A DNA stretch of 64,000 nt from Elephas maximus indicus (Eukaryota; Chordata; Mammalia; Proboscidea; Elephantidae): contig NC_064839.1 in the NCBI RefSeq assembly GCF_024166365.1, forward strand, positions 32,748,378 through 32,812,377, in the 5' to 3' direction. Both the position numbers and the translations under genes were made by a program. The notes under the pieces were generated by a model that had not been told where the DNA came from, made no database searches, and worked only from the letters and a program-made list of their open reading frames with translations. This document shows, in pieces, positions 23,062 to 34,059 of this stretch (positions are counted from its first letter, which is position 1; the number at the start of each line of letters is the position of its first letter).

Positions 23062-23233
23062 CCAAAACCCAAAACCAAACCCACTGCCGTCGAGCTGATT
23101 CCGACTGATAGCGACCCTATAGGACAGAGTAGAACTTCCCCGTAGAGTTTCCAAGGAGTGCCCGGAGGATTCGAACTGCTGACCTTTTGGTTAGCAGCCG
23201 TAGCACTTAACCACTACACCACCAGGGTTTCCG
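23062..23233 (-). repeat. AfroSINE, near full length, in L1
   Basis: Reverse copy with tail 'cactgccgtcgagctgattc' and intact head 'cactacaccaccagggtttc'. Confidence 0.9.
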
Positions 23234-23290
23234 AGAGATGCAAATCAAAACCACAATGAGATACTATTTTACTTCTGCTAGGATGGGTAA

Positions 23291-23455
23291 GGAAACCGTG
23301 GTGGCATAGTGTCTAGGTGCTACAGCTGCTAACCAAAAGGTCAGCAGTTGGAATCCACCAGGCGCTTCTTGGAAACTCTGTGAGGCTGTTCTACTCAGTC
23401 CTGTAGAGTCGCTATGAGTCAGAATCAATTTGACGGCAACGGGTTTTTGGTTCGT
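23291..23455 (+). repeat. AfroSINE, near full length, in L1
   Basis: Forward copy: head 'gtggtggcatagtgtctagg', tail 'gtcgctatgagtcagaatca'. Confidence 0.9.
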
Positions 23456-23466
23456 TAGGATGGCTA

Positions 23467-23608
23467 AGGGAGCCCTGGTGGTACGGTAGTTAAAAGCCTG
23501 GCTGCTAACCAAAAGGTCGAAAGTTCAAATCCACCAGCAGCGCCTCAGAAACCCCACGGGACAGTTCTACTCGTTGGAATCAACTCACAATGGGTTTGGT
23601 TGTTTGCA
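23467..23608 (+). repeat. AfroSINE, internally deleted, in L1
   Basis: Forward copy: head 'gccctggtggtacggtagtt'; the segment between 'acagttctactcg' and 'ttggaatcaact' is shortened. Confidence 0.85.
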
Positions 23609-24554
23609 TTTAGGAAGGCTATGACAAAAAATAATAATAATAATAAATGTTGGCAAGGATGTGGAGAAATTGTAACCCTTATCCATTGCTTGTAGGAATG
23701 CAAAATGGTACAGCTGTTGTGTAAAACAGTGGTGGTTCCTCAAAAAACTAAAAATAGTACTACCATATGCCCCAGCAACTCCACTCCTAGGTATACACCC
23801 AAAAGACTTGAACGCAGAGACTCAAAAAGAGACTTATACACCAGCGTTCGTTGCAGCGTTATTCACAATAGCGAAAAAGTAGAAACAACCTAAATGCCTA
23901 TCAACAGATGAATAGATAAATGAAATGTGGTACATATATACAATGGAATACTACTCAGCCAGCAGAAATGAAGTCTTGATACATACTACAGTATGGATGG
24001 AAGTTAAAGATACTATGCTGAGTGAAATAAGCCCATCACAAAAGGACAAATATTGTATGAGCTCACTTACATAAAAAAGACAAGAAAAGGCAAATGTATA
24101 GAGACCAAAGTTTATCAGTGGTTACCAGGGCCAGGAGGGAGAGGGAAAAGTGGGGTTAATGGTGATGGAAAAATCACATTGATTGAGGCTATTGCACAGC
24201 CAGCTACAGTAATTGCTGTCAATAAGTTGCACACCTGTTAAAAGTTGAATTGGCAAAGGTTGTATGATAGATATATTAAAAATTAAAAAAAAAAACTATC
24301 CTGAGTCAAAGAAATAGCCCTAGTGGTGGATCGTAGACGTAGAAGGTATTTTGAGAGTTTTCAGTAAGGAAGAAAGTCTCTTTCAAGGGCATCAAAACCT
24401 CATCAGGTCAGCTTCTTGGAATCTAAGTGTCAGCTACAAGAGAAAATGGATCAATGCTGGTAAGAGGAAGCACAGTGCTAAGGGTCATGCTGGGTACTGG
24501 GAGACAATAATGGACAAAGACAGTCATGGTCTCTGCCCTCATGGAGCTTGTGGT

Positions 24555-24782
24555 CTAGAGTACAGCGTTCAGCAAACTAAAACCTTCAGGCCAAATATAG
24601 TCCACCACCTGGTTTTATAAATAAAGTTTTACTGGAACACAGCAATGCCCATTCGTTGACAATTTGTCTATGGTGCTTTTGTGCAATAATGGCATAGATG
24701 AGTAGCTGGGATAAAGACCTTACGGCCTGAAAAGTCAAAAATATCTACAATCCAGCCCTTTACACAAAGTTTGACAACCTTG
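24555..24782 (+). repeat. Old hAT-like DNA transposon remnant
   Basis: Contains 'aaataaagttttactggaac' and 'cacagcaatgcccattc', with ends that are weak inverted matches ('gttcagcaaact' and 'aagtttgacaacc'). This is a common non-autonomous mammalian element; the subfamily is not assigned. Confidence 0.6.
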
Positions 24783-26469
24783 GTCTAGAGGGACAAGCAC
24801 ATATCGGACAAAGAATCCCACAAACAGCTAGTGGTGATGGGGGAGCCCTCTGGTCATAGGGAAACAGGCTAGGGAGAACCCTTTGAGGGGAGGGTCCAGT
24901 CTTGCCTCAGCACCAGAAATGCCATGGAAGGAAGGACTAGCTCGGAATCTCCACTCACAGTCCCACCCACAGCCAGCTCACTGTGCCCCTGGATCCTCCC
25001 AGGAATGACTGGAAAATTTAAACCTTTCAACAGGGCCAGTCAGAAACCCAGGCCCAGAGAGGGGAAGACTCTTGCCCAGGGGCATACAGTGGGGCCAGGA
25101 CAGAGCCCTCGGAAAACCAAGGACTCCTGACCCCCGACATGAATGTGAACTCTGTATCATAGAGGAAAAGGTAATCGACACACCTATGTGCCCCCTAACA
25201 GGATAACTGTGCCAGGACTCAACCTCCTAGAGAACGGCCGGCCCCAGGGATAATTGGGGGTGAGTCAGTGAGAGTTAGCAGAAAGCGGAGGCACCTGCGA
25301 CATGTGCAGCCCTGCCAGGCAGCCTCAGGAAGGCTCGCCCTAGGATCTAGAGCAGCCAGGAGAGCATCTGGCCTGGCGTCACCCTTCAGCAGCATTTACT
25401 TGGCACACAATGTGGAGCCGGGGTTGGGGATAGAGGAGCCACAGGCAGTCCCCACCCTGGGGAGACACAGGGGGGCCTGGGAGAGGCAATGACAGGGCTC
25501 CGAGGCTCACCTCCAAATCCCAAGGATGCAATGTGAGGGAAGGAAGTCCCTGTTTATCGAGGCCAGAGCCCTGAGCCTTTGTTTACAGACCTGGATGGGC
25601 AATGGGAACAGGCCTGAGAAGGCTTCCAAATCCACAAATGTGGTTCATTGTGGCTTTTGGCATTAAGACATTATGTCCCATTATAGTGACATTAAAAAAA
25701 ATTGAAAGAAAGGACAGCAGAAACATATTCAAATGAAATCTTATGGAGAACTCCTCTAAAACAGATCAAAGCTGCCTTGCTCCCCGTCATCACCCTGTCC
25801 ACGTGGATCTGCAGGCGCCTGCCCACCCAGAACCAAGTTTGAAAACCACCATCTTATTCTAACTCCCAGTGGCCACACATGACTCCAGCCTGTCCCTCCT
25901 TCCAGGGTCCCCACCATTCCCCTAGGCCACCGGTTCATTGCCCCAACTCTCTCCTTCCTTCTTGCCTCCCCATCCAGCTGGTTATCGTATGTCTTGACCA
26001 TGGGGCCTTGGGACCTCTTCATGACCATCTGCCCCTGCACACCACAGCCCTGCTCCAGGGTGCTTGGCCACCTCCAGCTGCTGCCCTTCTTTCCCACTCT
26101 CTCATGGAGGGGTCCTCACTCCCTGACTCCACTTCCTCCACCCAGTTCTCTCCCAAGACCCCATTCTCTCCCGGTTCTCTTCCAGCCTCTCTAATGGTCC
26201 TCATCAGACACCTCACTCAAGGCTCTTGCTCCATCTGACCCTTAAATGCTGCCCTTCCTCAGAGCCTCAGTCCCTGAGGCTTCAAATATAGGCTGTGAGA
26301 ACAATAACGGGATCTGTGCTGTCTCTGTTCCCACTGCTTGGAGTGGGGACTGTCATCTTGTAAGCATGAAATTTATTTTTGTGGAAGAGAGTTTAATTAT
26401 AACATTCAGGCATTCTAACATTCTATGAGCATACTATTTTACGTGCATGATGTACTATTATCTTCTTGT
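24783..26469. other. Intronic, gene-free stretch
   Basis: Single-copy-looking DNA. The overlapping frames on both strands at 25756-26238 sit in pyrimidine-rich, possibly L2-derived sequence and show no domain or splice signal that supports an exon. Confidence 0.5.
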
Positions 26470-26800
26470 TGTTAGCTGCCATACAGTCAGCCCCTGACTC
26501 ATGGTGACCCCATGCACAATGGAACAAAATGCTGCCTGGTCCTGTGTCATTCCCCTGATCCGTTGCAGATCAGACCATTGTGATCCATAGAGTTTTCACT
26601 GGCTGATTTTCGGAAGTAGATCACCAGGCTTTTCTTCCTAGTCCACGTTAGTCTAGAAGCTCCACTGAAACCTGCTCAGCATCCTAGCAACACACCAGCC
26701 TCCACCGACAGACGGGTTGTGGCTGCACGTGAGATACATTGGCCAGGAATCCAACCTGGGTCTCCTGCACCGCAAGCGAGAATTCTACCACTTCCCACTT
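26470..26800 (-). repeat. Long SINE variant, ~330 bp
   Basis: Matches the copy at 49983-50262 over its length ('agctgccatacagtcagccc'; 'ggaagtagatcaccaggctt'; 'ggccaggaatccaacctggg'). It shares only the 'gactcatggtgacccc' and 'agatcaccagg' blocks with ordinary AfroSINE, so it is a longer related subfamily. Confidence 0.75.
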
Positions 26801-27360
26801 ACGTTCCTAATATTCTCTGATTCTCAGATTCTACACAAGGGATGTTCAGCAATTCTAACCTTCTAATATCCTGTAAGCTGTGGATCTAGCATTAATAAGT
26901 AATAGCATTTATTGAGAGCCTGTTCCATGCAAATTGCTTCATACAATTTTCCAAATAATGTAACACTAATAATACCTGTTACAAAGAAAAAGGATTCCAT
27001 AGTATAATAAGTATGGGAAGTCTGAGTTAAAGAAAGGTCACTGGAATTCTTTTCTCAGAACTACACATAGACAATCTCCAAGAAAAGGACAGATTACGTA
27101 CCATTCCAAATCTAAATTGACCAGAACCAGTGATGTGCTGATAAATATTTGACAACCAGCTCTCCACAGGGAAAGGCCTTGATTTGTAGTTTTTGCCAAT
27201 TTCCACGGTGTAAATACTCCCACCACGTCTGATTTCAAGCTTCCAACTGATGTCACTGATACGGATACAATAGACATGAATAACCTCAGGAGCATAAAGA
27301 AAGTAAACTTGTAAAATAACTAGGAAGTAATGAAGTTTGAGTATACATTACCTTTAATTG

Positions 27361-28800
27361 TTTTTTTTTTTTTTTTTTTGGTCGTTGTTGAAAATATACA
27401 CAGCAAAAAAAAAAAAAATACACCAATTCAATCATTGCTATATGTACAATTCAGGGACATTGATTACACTCTCGGAGTTGTACAAGCGTTCACACCCTCC
27501 TATTCTGAGCTGTTCCTACCCCATTAACATAAATTCACTGCCCCCTAAGATTTCTACCTAATCTTTTGAGTTGCTGTTGTTACTTTGATTCCATATAGAT
27601 AGTTCTTAAAAGAGCATAGCACTCAAGGCAGACATTTTTTACTAGTTTAGCTAAATTATTCTTTGGTTTTAAAAAGACTTTAGGGAGTATTTTTGGTTGA
27701 AGGTTTAAAGATTATCTCAGGGCAATAGTTTCAGGGGTTCGTCCACCTTCCATGGTTCCAGCAAGTCTGGAGTCTATGAGAATTTGAAATTCTGGTCTTC
27801 ATTTTCTCCCTTTTGATCGGGATTCTTCTATACAATCTTGGATCAAAATGTTCAGTAATGGTAGCTGGGCTCCATCCAGTTCTTCTGCTCTCAAGGAAAA
27901 GGAGACAGTTGTTAATAGAGGTAATTAGCCACACATTCCATCTCTCCCCTTATTCGTGAATCTCCTTCTTCCTCTGTTGCTCCAGGGAAATAGAGACCAA
28001 TTGTCATGCCTTGGATGCCTGCTTGCAAGCTTTTAAGACCCCAGGCACTACGCGAAGAACTAGTGTTACCAATCACCAATCTGACGCAAAGGGTCCTTGT
28101 CTTTTCCTGAGTAAGAATACACACAAAAGACAAAGTATTTTCAAAAAGATTTGTTTTGCTTGAGTCAAACAAAAGGAGTTAGCGGGGATCTAAGGCTTTC
28201 CAAAAGACTGACTAGAAAAGGGAAGCAAGGCTAGGGCTTACATGGGTTCAGTGGAGACAATAGAGTAATGAATATTTAGTGGGCTTCTTTCAAGGGGTGG
28301 GTGCTTCTCAGAATGCTGGTGCATGTTAATTAGGTTGCCTGAGCATCTGGAATCCAAAATGGAACCCAGTGATATTCAAGATGGTGTCCTCTCAGCAGCC
28401 CTTGGCATCACGATCTTTGGCACTATATTGCCATCTTCGAGGGCTAAGAAAGGTTAAATGGCGGTCACACTTCGTTCTGTGCATGCTTTGGGAGCCTGTA
28501 AGGGAGGAAGGGACTAGAAAAACACTAAGAAGGAGAGAGTAATTCACGGGTTATTTTAGCCTTATCTCATGTTGACAGGGCGTGGCTCCTGTTTACCCAA
28601 CAACTAGATGGTAATCTTTTAATAGCTCTTTTGTTCCACCAGCACAGTTAACCCTATCTGTCTCATTAGGAAGTAGAACAGAAGCACTAACCCCGTTATT
28701 AGGCCAATTAACTTGAATGTCCCAGAAACCATGACCCTAAACCTCCAAACCAAGCAACCAAACCCCATGAAAATTTTGGTTGTACATAGCAGTCCCAGAA
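27361..28800 (-). mobile_element. L1 LINE 3' UTR, reverse, split by an LTR-like insertion
   Basis: A poly-T block at 27361-27380 marks the 3' end. The left part is 27361-28063 and the right part is about 28666-28800. On the minus strand the blocks 'ctggggtcttaaaagc' and 'ctgggacattcaag' match the L1 3' region at 29530-29570 and 35265-35290. No ORF2 remains. Confidence 0.75.
28064..28665. mobile_element. Probable solo LTR inside an L1
   Basis: A 602-bp block interrupts the L1 3' UTR between segments that are contiguous in other L1 copies. It starts TGTTACC and ends TGTCTCA (TG...CA), with 'ctag' before and 'ttag' after as a weak target duplication. It contains no coding remnant. Orientation and family are unknown. 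Confidence 0.45.
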
Positions 28801-29239
28801 GTTAATCTTTTTTTTGTTTGTTTGTTTGTCTTTGTACCTTTGTTTTTAATATGTTTCATTTAATTCTAAGTTTATATAATGTAATACTTCATTATGGCTA
28901 TGTTTAACAAACAGCTCACAAAAATTCCTGAAAATTTAAGTTGGCTCTTGCAAGCCAACCCAGTACAAGCCAGCTCCACTGACCGAGTCCCCACATTTGT
29001 GTGGAACATTGAAAGGGACCAGTCTTTTCCTAGAACTCTCTTTCAAAAATGCTGTTCTACTCATTAGAGCAACTCAACATCAGAGGCAATATTATCTCCA
29101 TTTTAAGGATGAGGTAACGACAATTCAGAGAAGTTAAGTGACTTAAAACGGTCAAAAATACCCAGGCTTTTCTGCTCCAAAACCCCTGCCTTCAGATGGC
29201 ACCAGGTACATTCTTTCACGCAAAAAATGTTTCCTGTGC
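28801..29239. other. Intronic, gene-free stretch
   Basis: AT-rich DNA with a T-rich, GTTT-repeated stretch near 28809-28830 and a MIR-like trace near 29095-29150. No exon seen. Confidence 0.45.
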
Positions 29240-29598
29240 TGAGTGAAAAAATTCAATCACAAAAGGGCAAATACTGTATGAGACCAATACTGTAAAAACT
29301 CATGAAAATGTTTACATACCAAAAGAAACAATCTTTGATGGTAACAAGGGTGGGGAGGGATGGGGATGGAAAAGCACTTAATAGACAATAGATAAGTGGT
29401 AACTTTGGTGAAGAGTAAGACGGTACCCAGTACTGGGGAAGCCAACACAGTCTGTACAAGGCAGGGCCATGGTAGCTCCATAGACACACCCAAACTCCCT
29501 GAGGGACCGAATTGCTGGCCTGAGGGCTGTGGGAACCATGGTCTCAGGGAACATTTAGCTCAATTGGCATAACAGAGTTTATAATGAAAATGTTCTAC

Positions 29599-30746
29599 TG
29601 CCGGGGGCCAGCCTCAGCAATGAACAGGGTTACCAGAGGAGGGGTAGAGTTCGGCGAAAAAAGAATGAGAGGTAGTGTGTCTTATATTTTCATTCTGCAG
29701 AAAAAGAAGCCCTTCTGCTCTTTATTTTTTACATGGTCTTTTATATCATAAGCTTACAAAAGCATAACATCGCATGATCAACAAAGGGGCAGTATAACAT
29801 CATTTCCCAGAGACATAATTTTCCAAGTGACACATAGTATAGTTCTGCATACGCACACACAAATACAATGAGCTTTTGTTTAGTTGATTTAGAGTAACAA
29901 TTGACTTCACACTGCTTTACACTTATGCTTAATCTTGCAATACCTTCCACAGTTTTTATAACAATTAATCTTTTTGCAAAACCATTGCCACATAGGCTTT
30001 GTCCATCTTGTCCAGGGTGGTCAAGTTCTTGAAGTCCAGCCACTTTGGGTTACGTCATATTGTCCACGATTATGCCAAGGACAATTAGCCCAATCTCTAT
30101 ACCCAAAGACCAGTCAAGCGCAGCAGTGAGCGAGGTAAACGAGAAGGTTGAGCTGTAATTGGCTGAGAAATTGGCTGAGAGAACTCACTGCCTTTTGTTT
30201 TTCCACTTTTATGGGGTCATGTGTGGGTGGTGGTTTTAAAAACAAAAAGGGCCTTGGTAAATACCAGGATTTCACCATCCTATTCTTATTTTCCATAGTC
30301 GAGCTATTTGTTTTTCCCCTAAGACAACTTCATGTTGATCCCCAAGTAACACACGGGCTGTCCCTACCCGGGATTTCACCAGGGGATTATGAGTAGGACG
30401 CCCCCCGTCCAAAGGTCTCTAAATCTATAATGGAATTTTATGCTTATACATTCTGCTATACACAGGCTGAAAATGAAATAGAAACATAACACAGATGACA
30501 GAGATATTCCTGACTTTTCAGGAATTCTTCGATGTTTATGCTGGGGGCAGTGGGTGCAGAGAGGCTGCCCTTGCAGCCTGGCTCTTCCTGACTTTTCAGG
30601 AATTCTTCAATGTTTATGCTGGGGGCAGTGGGTGCAGAGAGGCTGCCCTTGCAGCCTGGCTCCTCCTGACTTTTCAGGGATTCTTCAATGTTTATGCTGG
30701 GGGCAGTGGGTGCAGAGGGGCCGCCCTTGCAGCCTGGCTCCCAGCA
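29599..30746 (-). repeat. Provirus 3' LTR
   Basis: A 1148-bp LTR, TG...CA on both strands. In viral orientation U3 starts at 30746 with three 78-bp repeats. TATAAAA is at 29745-29739 and the AATAAA poly(A) signal at 29726-29721, so the TATA box and poly(A) signal are only about 12 bp apart and R must be very short, an arrangement known from MMTV-like viruses. A 100-codon frame at 29741-30043 has no recognisable family and is not called a gene. Confidence 0.93.
30511..30744 (-). repeat. Three 78-bp tandem repeats in U3 (3' LTR)
   Basis: Units begin at 30511, 30589 and 30667 ('tgacttttcagg' on the + strand) and differ at only a few bases. They lie at the outer start of U3, where retroviral enhancers sit. 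The unit length is a multiple of three, so they also yield a spurious repeated frame. Confidence 0.9.
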
Positions 30747-31159
30747 TCTCCCCCTTTTTTATTTTTTAATTTCGCCAGATGAAGATCTGAAGCCACCTTT
30801 TGGATAGCTTGATTTAAGATTCGGAAGATGACTGGAAGAAAGAACAACAAAATCAAGAATAAACATAAAGAAATACCCGTGTTTAACAGAATGTTTTTAA
30901 GACTATGCTTTTGAATAAAGGAATTTAAGGAATCAATAAATTGTTTAGCTGTTTGAGAAGAGGAAAAATCTTTTTCTGCATTTGTAATATCTTGTATTTC
31001 CATATGTAATTTGTCAATATTAAAACTCAAATTGGAATGATTCCATATGCCCTGGATATGATTTTTGATTTTTTCCCAATTATGTATGGTAGTATTTACA
31101 GGCAGTGGAGTAACACAAATCCATTTGAAACTTACATGGCATCTCAAAGTAAGTCGCAC
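30692..31159 (-). pseudogene. env: Provirus env, C-terminal part of the transmembrane subunit
   Basis: A 155-codon open frame continuing the envelope after the frameshift. It has a cysteine pair around residues 7 and 15 (RC..., IC...), several N-glycosylation sites (NTT, NHS, NLS), and one hydrophobic membrane segment at about residues 90-113, followed by a short tail that runs through the polypurine tract into the LTR. The open frame also extends upstream of its first Met into heptad-like sequence up to the frameshift. It would not be made as an envelope without the upstream piece. Confidence 0.85.
30747..30760 (-). promoter_or_regulatory. Polypurine tract of the provirus
   Basis: On the minus strand the 14 bases AAAAAAGGGGGAGA directly precede the 3' LTR. 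This is the plus-strand DNA primer site. Confidence 0.9.
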
Positions 31160-31182
31160 TTTGAGATTAGTGATTTCTTGTC

Positions 31183-32943
31183 CTATATATAGAATTGCTT
31201 CTTCAAGGGCATTAACTTCTTGTTGTAATTTTCTATCAATGGCTTTTGTGTGGCTAAGGCTAAAGTAATATTTTTACTTAAATTATTTACATAGTTTGCA
31301 GTATGAATCTGTCGTGTTAACGCCATAGCAGAAAGTGAAAGAGAAGTTGCTAAAGCTATGAGAGCGGAAATCCCCAGTATTAAAGCTGCTACAAACCGTT
31401 TGGCTCGAGATAAAATAGCAGAAGCTTGTTTTAAGGCTTCTAGGCCTGAATCATCATACCAATCTTCTTGTAAATGTACAGGAATCATAATATATTTTGG
31501 TTGTTGTAAAATCATCATACTTTCGACAGGAATTGCAGGATTTATACAACTGGTCAGTATACAATTTTCACAAGAACTAACATAATGTGTTTTCTTGTTT
31601 TCTATAACAATACTAGAATGATTGTTGCGGCTAATTAATAACACATATGAAGCAGGTACACAAGCTTGAATATCAAAACTCTCATTATTAAAAGGACGGG
31701 ACAAAGTGACATTGCCGGCAGCAGTTGCCAGTCTCCACAAAGATGGATGTATGTTACCCGTGAAGGTAGAAAGAATAGGGGGAACCCATCCATTTATATG
31801 CCAACGATTAACTTTTTGTGGGAGAGGGACTAAGGTATCTTGCCAATTAAGACGATATCCAGCTAATTTTAAATATTGGCGATAATCATATTCAGGATCT
31901 AAAATACTACAATCAATAAGACGTGCAGACATTTCAGGCAGAGCATATACAACTTGTGAATTATACATACAATTTCTCCAAATAGGAAATCCTTTTGAAG
32001 GGTCAATCATAGCCCAATCTTGATTGCTCTTAGAATCCTCAGGAGGCGACTCATCACAGGTAGGAAAAAGAGGAGTGTGTACTTTTGGGATACCTTTAAG
32101 AAAGTCAGTTTTTTCTGGAAGGATGAGGCGTAGAGCCCATAATAATCTGTAAGGCTGTTGGTTTTGATTTCCATTAGGTGAGTCAGTAATCATTGATTTG
32201 AAGTCAAAAGGAATACAGCCAGGGATAGTTTTTCGCAAATTTCTTAATTGAATGCAAATAGGAGGATTATCTGACACACCAGAATAGGAATAATTAGAAT
32301 TAAAGCCCTGAGGGTTCCAAAATATGGTTTCGCCACCCAGTAATGCAGAATTATTAGTAAATACAGAGGGGGAAGGATCTTCCCAGGTGACGGGATAAAA
32401 TATAGGAGGTTTTGGGACATAAGCCCAATGTATATCAGCCGTAACAACACATACCTGGCAGGAAATGATAGCGAGCATAGCCACAAAAAGAGTACCCGCA
32501 TTTATGGGAATATGTTGATCCACAGTTAAGGTGTGAGCCAGATGAGTAAGTTTTTTGAGTTGGCCCCAAGTTGGGGGCTCAGCCGCAATGGTTTGATGGG
32601 TTCTTGAATAGGGAGTATATCTCCGGCTTCTCCACCGCACTTTGTCTCGAGATGAAGAGTTGTTGAGGTTTGTAGAGGGTTGTATAAAGTCAGTGAGAAG
32701 GGGTGGAGTAGAAGATGAAGAGGAGGAACTAGAGACAGGCGAAGGTGGGGGTGTAGATGGAGCATTTTCAAGAGACAGATTTCTCAGAATAGTCGTGGGA
32801 GGTGTTAGGTTTGTGAGCAGTGAGGGAGGAAGTGTTGGAGGATTTTTGGTGGTTTTTGGGTCTTGCATGTCTGATGAGTCTGTCGGGTATCCACAAAGGG
32901 GAAGTTTTGTCCTGTAGGAAAACACAAGCATAGCCTCTTCCAC
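31183..32943 (-). pseudogene. env: Provirus env, surface subunit plus start of TM subunit
   Basis: A 586-codon open frame. Residues ~1-147 form a long N-terminal leader with a Ser/Pro-rich part and a basic cluster (RWRSRR at 103-108), reminiscent of the Rec/Rem-type leader of betaretroviruses. Residues ~148-169 are hydrophobic, like an internal signal peptide. The surface domain has many Asn-X-Ser/Thr sites and CENC at 458-461. A furin-type site RAKR lies at 513-516, followed by a hydrophobic fusion-peptide-like stretch. The frame then leaves the expected TM heptad region near 31240-31260 and stops. Only this one frame break separates it from the following TM piece. Its 5' end overlaps the integrase remnant in another frame. 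Confidence 0.9.
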
Positions 32944-32978
32944 AAGAGATTAATGGGTCAGGTCTTTTCCATTTTCCA
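32768..32978 (-). pseudogene. pol: Provirus pol remnant: C-terminal tip of integrase
   Basis: A short frame on the minus strand contains 'KWKRPDPLI', 'GRGYACVF' and 'LWIPDRLIR', the pattern of the betaretroviral integrase C-terminal domain just before env. Everything upstream in pol is gone. The piece begins at the deletion junction with gag near 32966-32978 and its end overlaps the env leader frame. Confidence 0.75.
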
Positions 32979-33887
32979 TAACAAGAAACTACCCCCTGGT
33001 AAGCAGGTTTTTGCCAGCTGATACCAATCATAAGGAGTCATCCAGCTGGTTGACAGAATATCTATTAACGACAATGTGTATGGAGACAGGGGTCCATATT
33101 CTTTGCAGGCATTTTTAACCTCCTTGAGGAATTTATAAGAAAGAGGAGTCCATTCTGCATCCTCATCAAATTCCCCGCTATAATGTACTGGAAAGCACAA
33201 AGGGAGGGTAACGTCCCCTTCAGACAAGCCTTGTTTTAAGGCTGCTTTGATTTTTGATTTTCCTGCCAGAGAAGGAGGTGGGGGAGGTAAAGGTACTCTA
33301 TTTCGAGGAGTAAAGGTCAATGATTTAACCTCATACTTTGGAGGCTGTGACTCAATTTGCAACTTTCGTAAAGGAAGAACAATATCCTCATCTTGATGAT
33401 ATCTAGCAGCCTCCTCCTTTAGATCAACTTGCTCCTCCGGGCTCAGAGTGTCATTTGTGATTGGATTAGACAGACCAACAAAGGGAGGAGCCGAAGGGGT
33501 AGACACTACAGAAGGATGTTTCTGAAGCAGAGGTGTTTCTTCCTCCTCTAAAGTGGGGTCAGAGTCAGGATTGTCTAGTACTTGGAATGCTTTAACAGAA
33601 TCGGGAGCTGGGTCAAGAGTATCTCTGATAAGCATCCATAGTGCAAAAGCATCAACAGGCACCCCCTCAGGACCACATCTAGTATAATATTTTTGTAGCT
33701 GTTCTCCCACAGCTTTCCATATGTCCAAATTAACCGAGCCTCCCTCTGGGAACCAGGGGCATTGTTCCTGAACAAAATGTAAAAACCGAGCTACTTGGCT
33801 TCTAGTCACTGCGGTTCCCCTTTTTTTGAGCATACACGTGATGATATCAATAAACAGTTTCCTTTCTGCAGAGGATGTTTGTCCCAT
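32958..33887 (-). pseudogene. gag: Provirus gag, truncated (matrix to early capsid)
   Basis: Starts at ATG 33887 with MGQTS, where Gly2 is a myristoylation site. Residues ~1-100 look like a betaretroviral matrix domain ('CPWFPEGG' at 43-50). Two late-budding motifs follow: PSAP at 131-134 and PPKY at 182-185, then a proline run at ~199-205. Capsid begins around 231 ('FPVHYSGEFDEDAEW'). The frame stops at residue 309 just after the 'GGSFLLWK' capsid block, because the rest of capsid, nucleocapsid and all of pro is deleted and the sequence continues in integrase DNA out of frame. Without nucleocapsid it could not package RNA normally. Confidence 0.88.
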
Positions 33888-34059
33888 AGTGTTTTTCTAG
33901 TATTCTCCTGCTTATACAGGGGTCTAACAACTTCTCATATGTTTTGCCTATCTTTCCTTTCCTATCCCCGTCCTCTCTAACAACGGGGTGGCTAAAGGGA
34001 GCTTTTCTCCTTTCTTATTTAGCTCTAGGCAACAGCCCTATCTACCCCGAGACGACAAT

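Larger units (their letters stand above)
21870..24294 (+). mobile_element. L1 LINE 3' portion, enlarged by five SINE insertions
   Basis: Starts in the C-terminal part of L1 ORF2 ('[17 protein letters not shown]' near 21896) and runs through the typical late-ORF2 blocks near 22390-22560 and 23660-23900 to the 3' UTR ('cacaaaaggacaaatattgt' near 24038) and an A-rich end at 24275-24293. Between 22742 and 23608 five AfroSINEs are inserted. The reading frame is broken in many places, so the element is inactive. Confidence 0.88.

Noticed and set aside
29741..30043. 100-codon minus-strand frame in each LTR, as a possible MMTV-sag-like gene
   Set aside because: Located across the TATA region at the end of U3 rather than as a long U3 frame, with no transmembrane/lectin-like layout that I recognise. 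Its identity in the two LTRs only reflects LTR identity.
30495..30782. 95-codon repeated frame on the + strand
   Set aside because: A by-product of the 78-bp U3 repeats, whose unit length is a multiple of three.
31183..32943. Env as a domesticated syncytin-like gene
   Set aside because: The TM subunit is out of frame with the surface subunit, and the near-identical LTRs make the insertion too young for long-term domestication.
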